NCBI GenBank assembly: GCA_030849805.1
Contig: JASANZ010002203.1
Location: forward strand, 1-64,000
Reading direction: 5' to 3'
DNA length: 64,000 nucleotides
Origin: Sergeia podlipaevii
Lineage: Eukaryota; Euglenozoa; Kinetoplastea; Trypanosomatida; Trypanosomatidae
The notes beneath the pieces were generated by a model. It ran no database searches, was not told the DNA's origin, and saw only the letters and a list, made by a program, of their open reading frames with translations. The translations under genes were made by a program, and so were the position numbers. Shown here piece by piece: positions 19,401 through 28,710 of this stretch; the first letter of the stretch is position 1, and the number at the start of each line of letters is the position of its first letter.

Positions 19401-21485
19401 ACAACAGACAATACAGCTGCTACCTCCTTGTCTTCAACTGTTCACAACCCCGCCATCGCCGCTACGTCGACAGACATTGAGATGGACTTCATGCGCAAAG
19501 CAGAGGCTCTCGTAGTAGCGCAGGCTGCTGAGACACGCGCGTTACAGCAGCAGGCTGCGATGGCGCTCCGCGCTGCTGCGGCGGCCACTCCCGTTGGGAA
19601 GGAAGGGGGAGGGCTTTCCGCTTTGGAGCAGTCTCAGCTGGTCCGAGACTCTGTTAAGCAGAAGACGGAGCTCCTGAACTTAAACAGCAGGTTGCTTGAG
19701 TTGCAGTTGCAGGCGGCGCGTGGTGGGGAACCAAGCCGATTTCATCCCTTTAGCAATGGGGAACCGACGACACCGTCACCACAACGGTGGAGAGGAACGA
19801 GCATAACCACTCTTGGGGATTATCATCAGAGCCCAACTGTGAACCATAACAGGGCAGCAATAGATGTGACACAATCAGCAACGCAGACGGCTGCGTCTCA
19901 GTACAACACGCGCGAGACAGGCACAAGTGCCCCTACTTCGCCGTTGCGTGCGTACAGCGTTCATGAAAGCGGCAATGGAAACATCAGTGATGGGTTCCCG
20001 CTCGCCATAGGTAGTGATGCGCGCGGTGTCAAGGACGAGAGCAACCGGCTTCCTGCCCATTCAGTGGACAATACCATCGCGGACCTGCGCAAGCTCAACG
20101 CAGACTTGCTCGGCATGAACGCCTCTGCAGCGGCCATGGAGAAGGCAGTGCAGGAGACTCGGGAGGCCATCAAACGCTATGAGTCCCAGGTCCCGCTTGA
20201 GAGAGCGACAGCAGAGAACAATGCGGCACTTACGGCCCTGCAGCAAAGTACAGAGGCAGCTGAGCGCCGGCTAGCAGAGCTTTCGTCTGCAGCTGTGTAT
20301 GAGAGGACTCAGCAGCAGCAACAACAGCGCGAACTTCCAAAGGAAAGGGAGTCTAGCATGCGCTCAACACGTGGTGCCTATGACTCCATGGCGCAACCTC
20401 AGCAACGTCACCTGCAGCAGCAACTGCCTGCTACGGTTGCAGTGTCGGACGTATCTGCTGGCCGGTCTCCTTCACGGTTCACGAGCACGGAGACCGTTCG
20501 TGCGGATATGGCTAGCGGCCTCTCGTACGCTTCTTCTGACCATCGTGAGCCAGCTCCTGCTCAACCACCAAGCAGCGGAACAGCACATCATTGCTTCACG
20601 TGGCAGGAGGCGCTCCCTGTATGCGCCGCTCCTGCGCCGAAGGAGCAAGCGACATCCCTGCCAAACCCCATGGGAACTGATGCACGAGCCGCAAGTGGGG
20701 CACCTTTCAAGACCCCAAGGCATTCCACAGTTGGAGCTGAGAGGTCGCGGATCATCTCTCTCGCCGATTTGGCCGCGCAGCCACCACTTCCTCAGGAACA
20801 AAGCGAGCATGTGCATTCCGAAGGCTCTGAGACAGAGGCACTATACGAGGCAAGAAGAGAGAACACTCTACTTCATAGTAGCGCTGTGCAGCACCGCATG
20901 CCCAGGCGGGAAAGCAACACAAGCAAAGCCAGCAATGCTGTCGCTACACACTTGGTATCCTTCCTGGATCCCGCGCCACAACGGAAGGAGCAGCAACATC
21001 AGCAGGAGCGTGAGGAGGAGGAGGGGGCTGCGCGTATTTTCAAGACCCCAGCTGACTTGGGTGCGATGTACCGCAAGGCCCCTAAGCGTCCCGCAGAGCG
21101 GTCTCTCGCGTCTGCCACGCGGGGGGGCTCTACTCCGCGCAAGAAGCGGCATCCCTCAGTGGAGAAGCGGAAGCCTGCGACGAAGTCGTCAAGCAATATT
21201 CCCAGTCGGTTTTCCATGTACGCGCCTACCGCAGCGACAGACAAGAGGAAGCCATCGATGGTGGATGCACATAAGCGTGGTGGTGGTGGCGGTGCATCTC
21301 CTCAGCCACAGAGACAGCAGTCTCCTTCTCCTCCGGTGTTGCACGCCATCGCACTTGCGGCGGAGGATCCGGCATCTTCTTTCTTGCTAAAGCCAGCATT
21401 GGACCCTTACGTGCACAGGCAGGCTGAGAGACGCAACGATGCCATTGCGAAGCGTATTGCGCTTCTTGAGAGAGAGTTTGCCTAA
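13461..21485 (+). CDS. giant (2674-residue) Gln/Pro-rich protein, function unknown
   Basis: The frame opens earlier but only with a TTG; 13461 is the first ATG (MSFVSLEAEHKFLW). Residues 1 to about 480 look beta-rich, with recurring short hydrophobic strands, and could be a divergent propeller. Residues about 560-1400 are alternating hydrophobic helices resembling an alpha-solenoid. Around 1458 there is a Gln run. Residues about 1740-1975 are rich in Pro, Ser and Gln. Two coiled-coil candidates lie near 2003-2095 and 2203-2290, and the C-terminus is basic, ending in a short helix. No enzyme motif was seen. A propeller, solenoid and Pro-rich order occurs in coat and nuclear-pore proteins such as Sec31, but I see no WD signature, so this is only an idea. 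The uninterrupted 8 kb frame makes the gene itself certain. Confidence 0.9.
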   Translation: MSFVSLEAEHKFLWQSGKTVSPTTVVAALSAQGTTSAGSVLRSSSPSQNKLPLAIECVREDKHKLSVWTEPKGLVSFKKATDRTTTHVQSAARDEDGYTGVFFTYDSNRSLGYALIAHDEKDRTRVLRKPADYSDKVAEVMASAYPAQERKTKRDVSQAYLTARYTYLRKCANGHVVAALISTLAGTVYLVTGVLSSKLQSLWRKWQLEPTACPSVSSPPPCVYICPAGTHVVLYRAQVSGSASTVASASATQRALCKFDLVDPTTGVSSPSSSSEPASPQRQCVMIHERSFCTVGGSSDLVEHRAYQSRCFTSGSQRTEAPASVTCLVAAEGDDHAQGRGQQQQRHLPALVSIVVPLEDAAFLVRLSYASGDASLWASCACFAQPIPNPVSVLTISQVPSWPEGRFVSLVLSSDMRLFACESVIGDGEFVVGSLQVRFGSSTSSCVMVPLPVSSGSAVKPVSFAARPQLMAMERGPLHSVPVRVLCSSGVAAMVLCVKEVALQQVPLEPQQQSQVQKEELQVRELAVMQQVAPVATAPVLEAPLAVLQAAASGDRVQLTTVCMAELERVAAATAAAPSNDDDSTRSGGGEEDGIELSERKQLRVAQVLFRTLLPVIRSFTPKLQSGPTQQDVVLVQQLYSFAMELAQPRTHMAWQLWWTLTAELQRVLAGAGTAGAIYTDRFFLELADMYQAGGYDARRKEEGSDGREESGCEGSGAAIVKAALQEVISDELRTTLTVAPSAAAAVPNEVASMISYVLEGLAAAAPVLALAEQVTRRCLQTAVLPSNGACVVRARDGMGSCVHVMGAVLLASCVDVPLYVVQEGASLMWSLEQSQQQHQQQHLTCVRVPVQSFTSQKEFDAALVMAAELLAVVAPVPSFTLAAPFSALATAGRVHCLSALLCLFAPLLRSSLGCSAPLAENTELMRDCAASLDNSAEVEVRRVLGVCGAGDVARTLCYIMCTTLPSSDSEAGVDAVIHIPLFRTLSVAADLGEFATAALVSLLFSTTERALAAQNNYAAALLHGLLERQGVERRAARDIEEDFAMMIAGVEADVVVAQCKARATVSRRRAIAVLAHVHALLPYQATAIASSYVDSVDSSRNPAAAPHSAGGTALSRTLVMCFRVLALCHHCASLERQMDAAIRVSLAAPTVDTAFTTSSSSSLPPAVMAALLGLQACHTHNPHSALPLMWLQCKFVCVVHAALGSVCRVKPEWTSFFSAVVELSRIPTKATLASLKRAACELQSRLRKDISSAGDKSADDDRDDVAFALAQQWRAKAEALVHNFIPSTTMDLLPAQEAAATHTTADSKGQSRPPQVTYIFAHERDASVPAWLHSHDVAERRFVIDSQWPVQVWTLEQQPGLLQAVATDLAKEVEKMAAYVKEREGQQQRSSHGGLSMELSKALYEEVCQLVPPQRSLAILASETTLPLAEVGNFKPLVASADRTQHDLTGCDEPPQRMQQQQQPQVQQKHRNPVVTAPAGGVFSEDNVQWWETPAGATQSSAQQEQRQEVGQRGGGYVSDTATSYTTCTSNPRDRAEEGSSRSSDMDKYARHHTGEGVFGRYGGKEGSKSKSGRCTCRRSQSRPMCCCRQRQNSRRAEGKCFHSPTRARAEGPYSLSAPNSGGAPAGMRLLQFNTVLKPPMDPHRHSQTARGPHMRDGERERSPVAQMVVSRVQDSNGEVPLLLTLGGSAVGRAKSRPAVQLYGNCGGNSLLAQPLAPRELLSCRTAEADRQPREASPLLFGSATARVSPRFLSPPPLPSSAVFTAPPPLLKLSRHASPAQCNIGVASVSGLAQPQHVSYFPQESTQPQAQQPVQGTQTSSYGPMWLSPEGPAPTGVAPPQDNRNAGVELYPQVPRAHFSPAPVVAPTTTAPPVVTYTSQTTLPIQSLPLPSSQESPGCVPPLPTPPLHQSPPIFFGGDAQLAQPILSPSELADFRRYTNELLFNVGTTGRFVSPPIPPPPALQQQQAAFTNATTVPLGTTDNTAATSLSSTVHNPAIAATSTDIEMDFMRKAEALVVAQAAETRALQQQAAMALRAAAAATPVGKEGGGLSALEQSQLVRDSVKQKTELLNLNSRLLELQLQAARGGEPSRFHPFSNGEPTTPSPQRWRGTSITTLGDYHQSPTVNHNRAAIDVTQSATQTAASQYNTRETGTSAPTSPLRAYSVHESGNGNISDGFPLAIGSDARGVKDESNRLPAHSVDNTIADLRKLNADLLGMNASAAAMEKAVQETREAIKRYESQVPLERATAENNAALTALQQSTEAAERRLAELSSAAVYERTQQQQQQRELPKERESSMRSTRGAYDSMAQPQQRHLQQQLPATVAVSDVSAGRSPSRFTSTETVRADMASGLSYASSDHREPAPAQPPSSGTAHHCFTWQEALPVCAAPAPKEQATSLPNPMGTDARAASGAPFKTPRHSTVGAERSRIISLADLAAQPPLPQEQSEHVHSEGSETEALYEARRENTLLHSSAVQHRMPRRESNTSKASNAVATHLVSFLDPAPQRKEQQHQQEREEEEGAARIFKTPADLGAMYRKAPKRPAERSLASATRGGSTPRKKRHPSVEKRKPATKSSSNIPSRFSMYAPTAATDKRKPSMVDAHKRGGGGGASPQPQRQQSPSPPVLHAIALAAEDPASSFLLKPALDPYVHRQAERRNDAIAKRIALLEREFA

Positions 21486-22940
21486 CACGCTCGTCACCCT
21501 TCCGTGATGAGTCACAACAAGTTTGTCTTTGAACCGATTCTTCTTCTTTTTTTTTCGATTCAATATAAATGCTTTCCTTTCTTTGTATTTTCAATCCCCC
21601 CCTCTAGATGCTACCCACTTGTGTACAGAGGAGGGGAAGGAGGAGGCATACATAGACCCAAATAGTGGATTTCATAGAAGCATGAGTGTACTATCTGTTT
21701 CATTTCTTTTTTATTATTTTATTATTGTTATTGTTTTACCTTCACCTTCACTATTTTTGAGCATGCTCTTGTATCGGAGACTAGCGTCTCTTCTTTTTAT
21801 ATATTTGACATTGTAAACAAAAAAAATAATGATAAGGTACGGAGTGCCAGCAAATGTCAATCGATAAGTGTTGCCGTGGCAATGAGACAAGAAGAAACCA
21901 ACTCTCTAGTTTCTTTATCTTTATGAGCAGGTTGTTGAGGTGTTTCGTTTCTATTGCTTGCCCAATTAGCACAGAAAAGACTTGAAAAGAAATTCATTTT
22001 TCTACCACTTTTTTTTTAAATATAATAATCTGCCCTTTTTTCCCTTTTATTTCCTTTTGTTTGTCTTTTTTTTTTCTTTGTTGTTACTCTTAGCATTCAA
22101 GAATCTATAGGAGTTACTGCTTTTTGTTTTTCTTTTATTATAGGAGTTTTAACGTTACCTACACCTTCTTGTTTTCACTATATTCGTGAACATCAATTAC
22201 TTGTGTTTTTCTTTCATTAAATCATCTCCCCCCTTGTTCTTTTACTTGCGCCGCTATTTCTTTATTTTTTGTTAGTTTGTTTCCCTTTGGGGACCCATAT
22301 TTGAGCACGTTGGTGTTTGATTTTTTTTTTTTCATTTCCTCCTCTCTTACCTACTTTCTTCCTAACCGTCCTCCCTCTCTCCGCACGTCGACATTTCCAC
22401 TGAAGAAAACCAAACAACATACCCAATATATTTAAAGGAAGATAAATCGAGGAATCTACGCGAGTGCACTCTTTTTTTTTTTCTACGTTTTGCAAGACAG
22501 ATACACACACGCATACTAACATAGGCAGGCAGAGAGAGAGAAAGAACTACACTAATAGCGGGTCAGTTGTATTTCTCCCTCTCTCCCGTTCCTTGTGCTG
22601 TGTACGTCTTGGCAAGGGAATCATTTATTTTTATTTTTCTTTCCCCTCCGTATTCTCTTACGCACATTTCAGCTTACACCTAACCCTATCAACTTGGTAA
22701 ACAATAAAGGAGCAAAGCGAAATATAAATTAAAGAAGGAGCAAGGTGCGACGTGCGAGTGAGAAGTAAACTATTCTTTCAAACTAGCGGACATCTCCCAA
22801 CCACTTCAAGCCAAACACGAGGGTTTTTCTTTCTTGCCGCTACTTTTTTTTTATCTATATATCTACACAAAAATTATAAAAAGAAAGAAGATCAATTTGA
22901 GAGAATAAACAAGGAGAAAGAAAAAGGAGCTGAAAGAAGC
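21486..22940. other. 1.45 kb intergenic and leader of DRBD3
   Basis: T-rich with several pyrimidine tracts. The DRBD3 frame opens upstream at a GTG (22752), but this part is AT-rich and leader-like. A probable acceptor is AG 22882-22883 after the tract 22833-22855; the 58-base leader has no ATG. Confidence 0.55.
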
Positions 22941-23966
22941 ATGTACGGTCAACAGTTCGTACCGAATCAGGTGTATAGCCAGCCCAATGTGATGACCTAC
23001 GCTCCATCGAATATGATTCCTCAGCAGGTCGCTCCTAGCATGCCCACAGGCGCAGTTATGACCAACTTCAATCCACCGTATCGAGGCGGCGTGCCTTCAG
23101 ACCCCCAACAGGTGGGAAATCCCCAGCAGTGGCAGCAGCCTCCGCCTCAGGGCTCTCAGCCTGGAGGTCCCCCCCAGCAGCAGCAAGGCGGCTCACAGCA
23201 GGGTGCGATGCCTCAGGCGCAACAACCCACTCGCCAGCGACAGCGCAACAACGAGATTGGCTCCACGAGTTGTGTTGTGCACATGCGTAATGTCACGCAG
23301 GAGGTGACGCAGCTTAGCATCCAGATGTTGGCTCAACATTTTGGTGACGTGAAGCACATTGTGATGCTGCGTCAGATGAATCAAGCTCTAGTAGAGATGG
23401 AAACTCTCAAGAGTGCTCAGCAGATGGTGGATTTCTTTCGTGACCCGGGCTACGCGGAGGTGGATGGGCGTCGTGTGTATATCCGCTACAGCAACCATCA
23501 AACCCTTACCGCGACCCAGCACACTAGCCGCACGCTGCTTGTGTCGATGTTCAACACTCGCTACGACGTTGCCGCCGCAGCGCAGATTACGCCAGAGATT
23601 GTGTACCATATCTTTGCGAACTACGGCACCGTGCAGAGGATTGTCGTTCTGCCCAAGAATGAGTCGAGCCAGTGGAACCACAACCGTGTGCAGGCACTCG
23701 TTCAGTTTGACACCCGCGAGACAGCCGAGCACGTCAAGAACGAGCTACAGGGTCAGCCAGTGACTCTAGGCGAGACGGTCACCTTTACTCTTGACATTCA
23801 GTTCTCTCGCATGGATGAGATAAAGACAACCAATCCGCATTGCTCACTTTTTGTCGATGAGGCTGGCCATGTTCACCGTCCTCAACCAACCCCAACAGAG
23901 GTGCAGCAGGATGCGATGCCGCCCATGGGCAACGTGTATGCCGCTATGCCTCAGCAGTGGAGGTAA
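22941..23966 (+). CDS. DRBD3: PTB-type RNA-binding protein DRBD3/PTB1
   Basis: A 341-residue protein with a Gln/Pro/Gly-rich N-terminus (1-100) and two RNA-recognition motifs of the PTB/hnRNP-L type, about residues 106-182 (starts CVVHMRNVT) and 196-285 (starts RTLLVSMFN). In T. brucei, DRBD3 (PTB1) is about this size with two RRMs; it stabilises a subset of mRNAs and affects trans-splicing. The related DRBD4/PTB2 is larger, so DRBD3 is preferred. The ATG at 22941 is chosen because the frame upstream starts only at GTG and reads like leader. From memory DRBD3 lies close to fructose-1,6-bisphosphatase in T. brucei, as here. A very long gene-free region follows and may be its 3' UTR, as is common for trypanosomatid RNA-binding protein genes. 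Confidence 0.92.
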   Translation: MYGQQFVPNQVYSQPNVMTYAPSNMIPQQVAPSMPTGAVMTNFNPPYRGGVPSDPQQVGNPQQWQQPPPQGSQPGGPPQQQQGGSQQGAMPQAQQPTRQRQRNNEIGSTSCVVHMRNVTQEVTQLSIQMLAQHFGDVKHIVMLRQMNQALVEMETLKSAQQMVDFFRDPGYAEVDGRRVYIRYSNHQTLTATQHTSRTLLVSMFNTRYDVAAAAQITPEIVYHIFANYGTVQRIVVLPKNESSQWNHNRVQALVQFDTRETAEHVKNELQGQPVTLGETVTFTLDIQFSRMDEIKTTNPHCSLFVDEAGHVHRPQPTPTEVQQDAMPPMGNVYAAMPQQWR

Positions 23967-24199
23967 AAGGAAAGCAAAAGAAAAAAAGGCAATACTGTAC
24001 TGTCTCTCTCTTCTCTCCTTCCTCTTGCCTCTGTGCACACAGACACCAGGGTATTACAAAACAGACCTAGAGACGTCTCTTCTTCTCCTTATATATAAAG
24101 GGTTAAGAAGCATCGTAAGATGAAGAAAAACAACAACATCAACAAAGGCAACAAGAAGCAGTACGAAATTGAATATTAAGGAGGTGACACTGTTCTTAT

Positions 24200-24200
<1 letters not shown>

Positions 24201-24238
<38 letters not shown>
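24201..24238. repeat. (CA)19 microsatellite
   Basis: Nineteen uninterrupted CA units on the + strand, about 235 bases after the DRBD3 stop. Confidence 0.98.
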
Positions 24239-24240
<2 letters not shown>

Positions 24241-26474
24241 CGCATGTGGCTCGCGCAGTGGAGTGGTAGGTTTCTTTTTTTTTTTTCTTTTTTTTTGTGA
24301 AGGGGGGGATCATGGAAAACAATAGTTAGAGCAAATACTGAAGAGAAAAGGGGAGTAGAAGGCGAAGGGCACACGTAGCGAGTTGAACGTGGTACCCTGC
24401 ATTTTTCATTCAGGCTGACACGGGCGATATCGTTTGTCTCCTTCTTTTTTTTTTTTTTAAATATTTTTACTTTTCTTTTGCGTCCTTTTCAAGTGTCCCA
24501 GTCCCTTGGATCGCTTTTTTTTTTCTTCTGACTAAATGGCGTATGTGCAATGTGTATGTATGTTTCAGTTGCTTTATATATCTATTTGAGAAGTTCGTGG
24601 ATCTTTCCTTTTTTTTTTCTTCCTTTCTTGTGCTATCGAAAATAGACAATTTCCCAGTGAGCATATGAGGTGTATCTGTTGGCGCTCTCATGGAGCAAAT
24701 TAAAGGAAAGCTAGAAAGGGGTCTATCGATGGTGAAGGTATGTAGTGAAGGCGTTTTTGTTTGTTTATTTATCTACCGACCTGCTTGTTTGCGTTGCCAC
24801 GTAGCAGAGACAGAAACATGTGCGTTTCTTCTTTTTTTTTTTTTATCGTACTTACTGCTACCTCCCTCTTTTTTGTTTCACCCCATCACCGTTTGTATGT
24901 TAATTTTTTTTTCTTTTTATAAATGTTTGTTGAACCTTCACCTTTCATTTTCATTGGTATCTCGTATTTCATTGCGCTTTAAATTGTGGGTGTTTCGTCT
25001 CTTTGTTGTAGTCGAGTGGAAGAAAGGAAGCAAAAGGAACGACATATAAGACGATGAGGAGATGGCTGCTGCTTTTTTTTTTCTTTTTTTTCTCTTTTTG
25101 CAATACTGAAGCGCAAAGTAAGAAAGAATAGAGATGAAAAATGAAATGGAAAGGTGGGAGGAGAAAGAGAGAAAGTGAGAGAGAGAGAGAGATAGAAGCA
25201 TTGAGCAGGAAACTTATGACGTTGGTCATCATTACCGTTGAGAGGGGGATGGGTGGGTCACATAAGCTAGTGAGCGTGTGTAGCACACTTTGGTTATTCT
25301 TTTCTCCCCCTGTTTTGTTGATTGTCGAGTCGTGCTTCAGTAGTCGTGTTTTGCAGTATTGTACAGCCTGATCAAATGAAGCTCCATTACTGCTTTCTTT
25401 TTTTTTTCCTGCTCGCGTTTCTTTTTTCTTCTCCTTCTTCTTTCTTGCCTCCCAATTTTTTTTTTTTTACACACTGCTTTGATGGAGAGGGCGACAATGA
25501 TTTAAATAGTAATAATAAAGATCCAATATCTGCGGATACGATTTTCTTCAGCGGCATAGAGATAATATATATAAAAATAATAACTGAACTGCATCAAACG
25601 TACATAGGCGTGTACATGGCAAAGGAAGTACAACTTGTAGTGTTAAGCCTCTTCTCAACTTTGATGGCGTTGCTTCCATTCATGCATATACGTATAATAT
25701 ATGTTAGTTTAGTATTATTTTTTATTTAGCGCTATGTTTAATGTCGCGTTGCAGTGTTTTTTTCAGCAGTTTTTTTTTTAATTTTCTGTTTACTTTATAT
25801 ATATATTTCATTCCTCTCTCTTTATACAATAATAGGCGGTGCTGACGCCAAGCGCTTCTTATACATAAAATGTTTCCCCCTCCTCTTTTCTTCTTCCTTT
25901 AATCTTGAAGAAGATGAGGAATAATATATAAATAGCGCTACTTTCTTTTTGCTGCCTTTGTTCTCCTCTCTCTCTTCTCTCTCTCTCTCTCTCTCTTCAC
26001 TCTTTCTCTCTCTCACCCTCTTTTGTTGGGGTAGTGAGGAATCATGATCTTGTCTGTAGAGAAGTACTGAACGCGTGACGAAAAAAAAAAAATGTGGCTG
26101 ACGAGGAGGAAATGATTGAAAGAACAGAGAGAAAAATAGAAGAGATCGGGAAGGTACAAAAGAAAAAGGAATATATGGAGGAGGGAGCTCTTTTATTTTG
26201 CTTCTTTTCTGCTTCTGCTGCTGGTGCTGTTGCTTCGTATGCCACTACTATTGTTATCATTATTATTATTCCTGTTACTACCTACTGCGTAGTAATGAAG
26301 TTCGCCTAGTTGACGTCGATATCGAGTGTAGAAGGCTGGGGTCCCCCTCCCCTCCTTTTTTTTACCATATATATATACATGCAATTCCTATTATTATATT
26401 AGCGTCTATATGTATGTGTGCGTGTTTCTTCATTTTACTTTTCTGAAACCTTTTCTGTACTACCCTCGTGTGAA

Positions 26475-26496
26475 TGTGTGTGTGTGTGTGTGTGTG
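26475..26496. repeat. (TG)11 microsatellite
   Basis: Eleven TG units on the + strand, complementary to the CA repeat at 24201 if both are in one RNA. A second, slightly interrupted TG repeat lies at 26571-26596. Confidence 0.95.
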
Positions 26497-26747
26497 GTCC
26501 CCCGATTTCCGTACTGTGCTCTTGCTTCTTCTTCTTTTCCTTCTGTGAATCCAAAGAAAGCTGTGTGCGGGTGTGTGTGTGTGTGTGCGTGTGTGTACCA
26601 GCGGAAGTAGGGAAGAACGTAAAGTGTTTAGTGGGGTATCGTTGTACAATTCTTTTTTGAGGGTTTTTCTTTGTTTTACTCCTTCTTTTTTTATTATTTC
26701 TTTTTATGCGTTTTGTCCGTTTTCTATACGTGATGACTGTCTGTCTG

Positions 26748-26776
26748 TTTGTTTGTTTGTTTGTTTGTTTGTTTGT
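26748..26776. repeat. (TTTG)n microsatellite
   Basis: About seven TTTG units following a TGTC run. Confidence 0.95.
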
Positions 26777-27173
26777 GTACGATATAGCGCAACGAAGTAG
26801 GAGAATGGGAATGAGAAAAGGTAAGGTGAGAATAAATGGCCAATGTCGATGGGTGTCAGTGCACATACGTGAGTACGATAGTAAAGGAAATATGAATGAG
26901 GAATACATATATAAAGAAGCGGGCAAGGCTATGATTTCATGTGTTACGCGCTACGGGGCCCTGTCCATGCTGGCGATTTTGCGGATCTATTATTATTGTT
27001 ATCATTATTCCTTTTTTGTTTGAAAATGTTTATTTATTTATTTTCGTTTGTGTTTTCTATTTAACGGAAAGTAACGTCGGTTGATACGGGAAGGGAAGAT
27101 GAAGTTGAGACATTGCTTATATGCTATTACTATTGTTGTTTACCTGTCTTTTTTTTTCCACCTCCTAGTGCAA

Positions 27174-27222
27174 GTGTGTGTGTGTGCGTGTGCGTGTGCG
27201 TGTGGGTGTGTGTGTGTGTGTG
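27174..27222. repeat. imperfect (TG)n repeat
   Basis: TG repeat of about 49 bases, interrupted by single C and G changes. Confidence 0.9.
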
Positions 27223-28087
27223 TTGTTACACCATCATTCTGCCCGTATAACCTGAACAGTAAACAAATCAAAAATGAATCCCAAAAAATAATAGTGAAGA
27301 AGGTGAAGAAGCAATTTCTAACAATGGATTGTAGGCGATGAGGGGGTGGTTTAAGGCTCTTATCGATACACACACGCACACAGACACACATGTGTACGTA
27401 CATTCATACAAGGAAAAATGTTGAACGGAAAGGTTGTAAGTTGTCTTTTTTGATGAGTATAACATTTTTCTTTTCTTCTGTTTTGTTTTTCTTTTCCTTC
27501 TTTTGTTTCTTTATATCATCATTACGTACAGGTCTCTTCTCTCCCCCCCTTCCCCCTTTCTCCTTCAGTATCATTATCATCATTATTGTTGCTCTTTATC
27601 TGTGTTTACTTTTGTTTTATTGTTCACTATTTGCATCTGCTTTTTTTTTTTTTCTTGTAAGTACACAGCACCAAGTACTTTTGTGGTTTGTAGGTGCTGA
27701 TGTTTTGGATTCTTTTTTTTTTTTTTCCTTTTCTTGTCGGCAGTGCGTGTAGGGTGTATGTGATCTGCAACATGCGTTTTTTTTTCTTTTTCTTTTTGTT
27801 GTTGTCAGTGCCGCTTTTATTTAGTGTGCATGTGCTTATGAGCACGCGCGCATGTTTGTTTCTAGTAGGAGACTCCGTCGGGAGCAAGAGATGGTCCGCC
27901 ATCTAGCAGCATTTGTGATGATGTAGTACGGGAGGGGAGAGGGGAAAAATAAGGAGGGAGGAGGCGAGAGAAATGACAAGAACGGGAGATGGAGAGGCAT
28001 CCACAAGAAATAACAGTATAGAATTTTCACCTTCTGGGAGTCACTGCGGCTCATCCAAGTGTGTTTGTGGAAGGAGCATTACTATTA

Positions 28088-28088
28088 C

Positions 28089-28125
<37 letters not shown>

Positions 28126-28126
28126 T
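28088..28126. repeat. (ATT)n microsatellite
   Basis: About twelve ATT/TTA units, followed after one interruption by a few more and by a TA run. Confidence 0.95.
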
Positions 28127-28503
28127 TCATTATTATTATTATATATATATAACAATTCCGTGATTATAACGAGATGCCTTTCGTTCTAATCTTTTCTGTT
28201 TTGTTTGTCTGGGTGGTGGTTTTGTTTTGATAGCTTTTGATTGTCACGGCCTCTGTCTCAGAAGCCTCGAAGCAATGCTGTATGTTTGAATCGTAGACTC
28301 CTCTATCTTTCAGCGCCTACATTTACGTATTTTTCTTTTTGACTTCTTCTTTTCCCATATATATATCTTTTGTTTTAACGCCTTTTTACTTATGTTCTTT
28401 TAGCACACATTTTTACTGCGATTTTTTCATTATTATTTGCTCGCAAGTAAAAAAATTGCGAGTTTAATGACTCTATATCTGTAGGTTCCATATCTCTCTC
28501 TCT

Positions 28504-28539
28504 CACACGCACACGCACACACACACACACACACACACA
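28504..28539. repeat. (CA)n repeat with CG interruptions
   Basis: CA repeat directly after a TC run, 128 bases before the methyltransferase start codon. Confidence 0.95.
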
Positions 28540-28656
28540 TACAACCACATCGATAGAAACAAAACAAAAGAAAAGAAAAGGGAAAGAAAGCTCTCCCCTT
28601 TTAGAAATTTTGTTTTGTGTGCGTTGCACTACGACGTGAAGAATCGATTCAGTTGT

Positions 28657-28710
28657 ATGTGTATGTATGTTTGCGCTTTTGATAACGATTATCGCGGTCG
28701 TGCTGCTTAG
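28657..28710 (+). promoter_or_regulatory. upstream ORF overlapping the FkbM methyltransferase start
   Basis: ATG at 28657 (and again in frame at 28663) opens a 17-codon ORF that ends in TAG at 28708-28710, past the main ATG at 28667 and in a different frame. If the acceptor is AG 28603-28604 (after CTCTCCCCTTTT) these are the first ATGs in the mRNA. By eye no other leader in this window carries an ATG downstream of its candidate acceptor. A start-overlapping uORF usually lowers translation; that effect here is inferred. Confidence 0.5.

Larger units (their letters stand above)
23967..28666. other. 4.7 kb gene-free, microsatellite-rich region
   Basis: The largest gap in the window. It holds CA, TG, TTTG and ATT repeats and many T homopolymers. 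ORFs inside are translations of repeats or T-rich DNA (poly-Phe, poly-Thr-His, Cys-Val) and none resembles a family. It probably contains a long DRBD3 3' UTR plus the leader of the methyltransferase gene. No tRNA or snoRNA was recognised. Confidence 0.55.

Noticed and set aside
20299..21390. 363-codon + strand frame inside the giant gene
   Set aside because: Overlaps a certain 8 kb coding frame; Arg/Leu/Ser-rich composition is typical of a shifted reading.
22752..22940. 63-residue N-terminal extension of DRBD3
   Set aside because: Begins with GTG, reads as AT-rich leader, and lies mostly before the likely splice acceptor.
25322..25729. 135-codon + strand frame in the same region
   Set aside because: Its signal-peptide-like part comes from T homopolymers, and no plausible ordered domain follows.
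26435..26926. 163-codon minus-strand frame in the DRBD3 downstream region
   Set aside because: Made of translated CA/TTTG microsatellites (Thr-His and Thr-Asn-Lys-Gln repeats).
28280..28300. B-box-like GTTTGAATC suggesting a tRNA gene
   Set aside because: Does not match the GGTTCGANNCC consensus, and no cloverleaf could be drawn around it.
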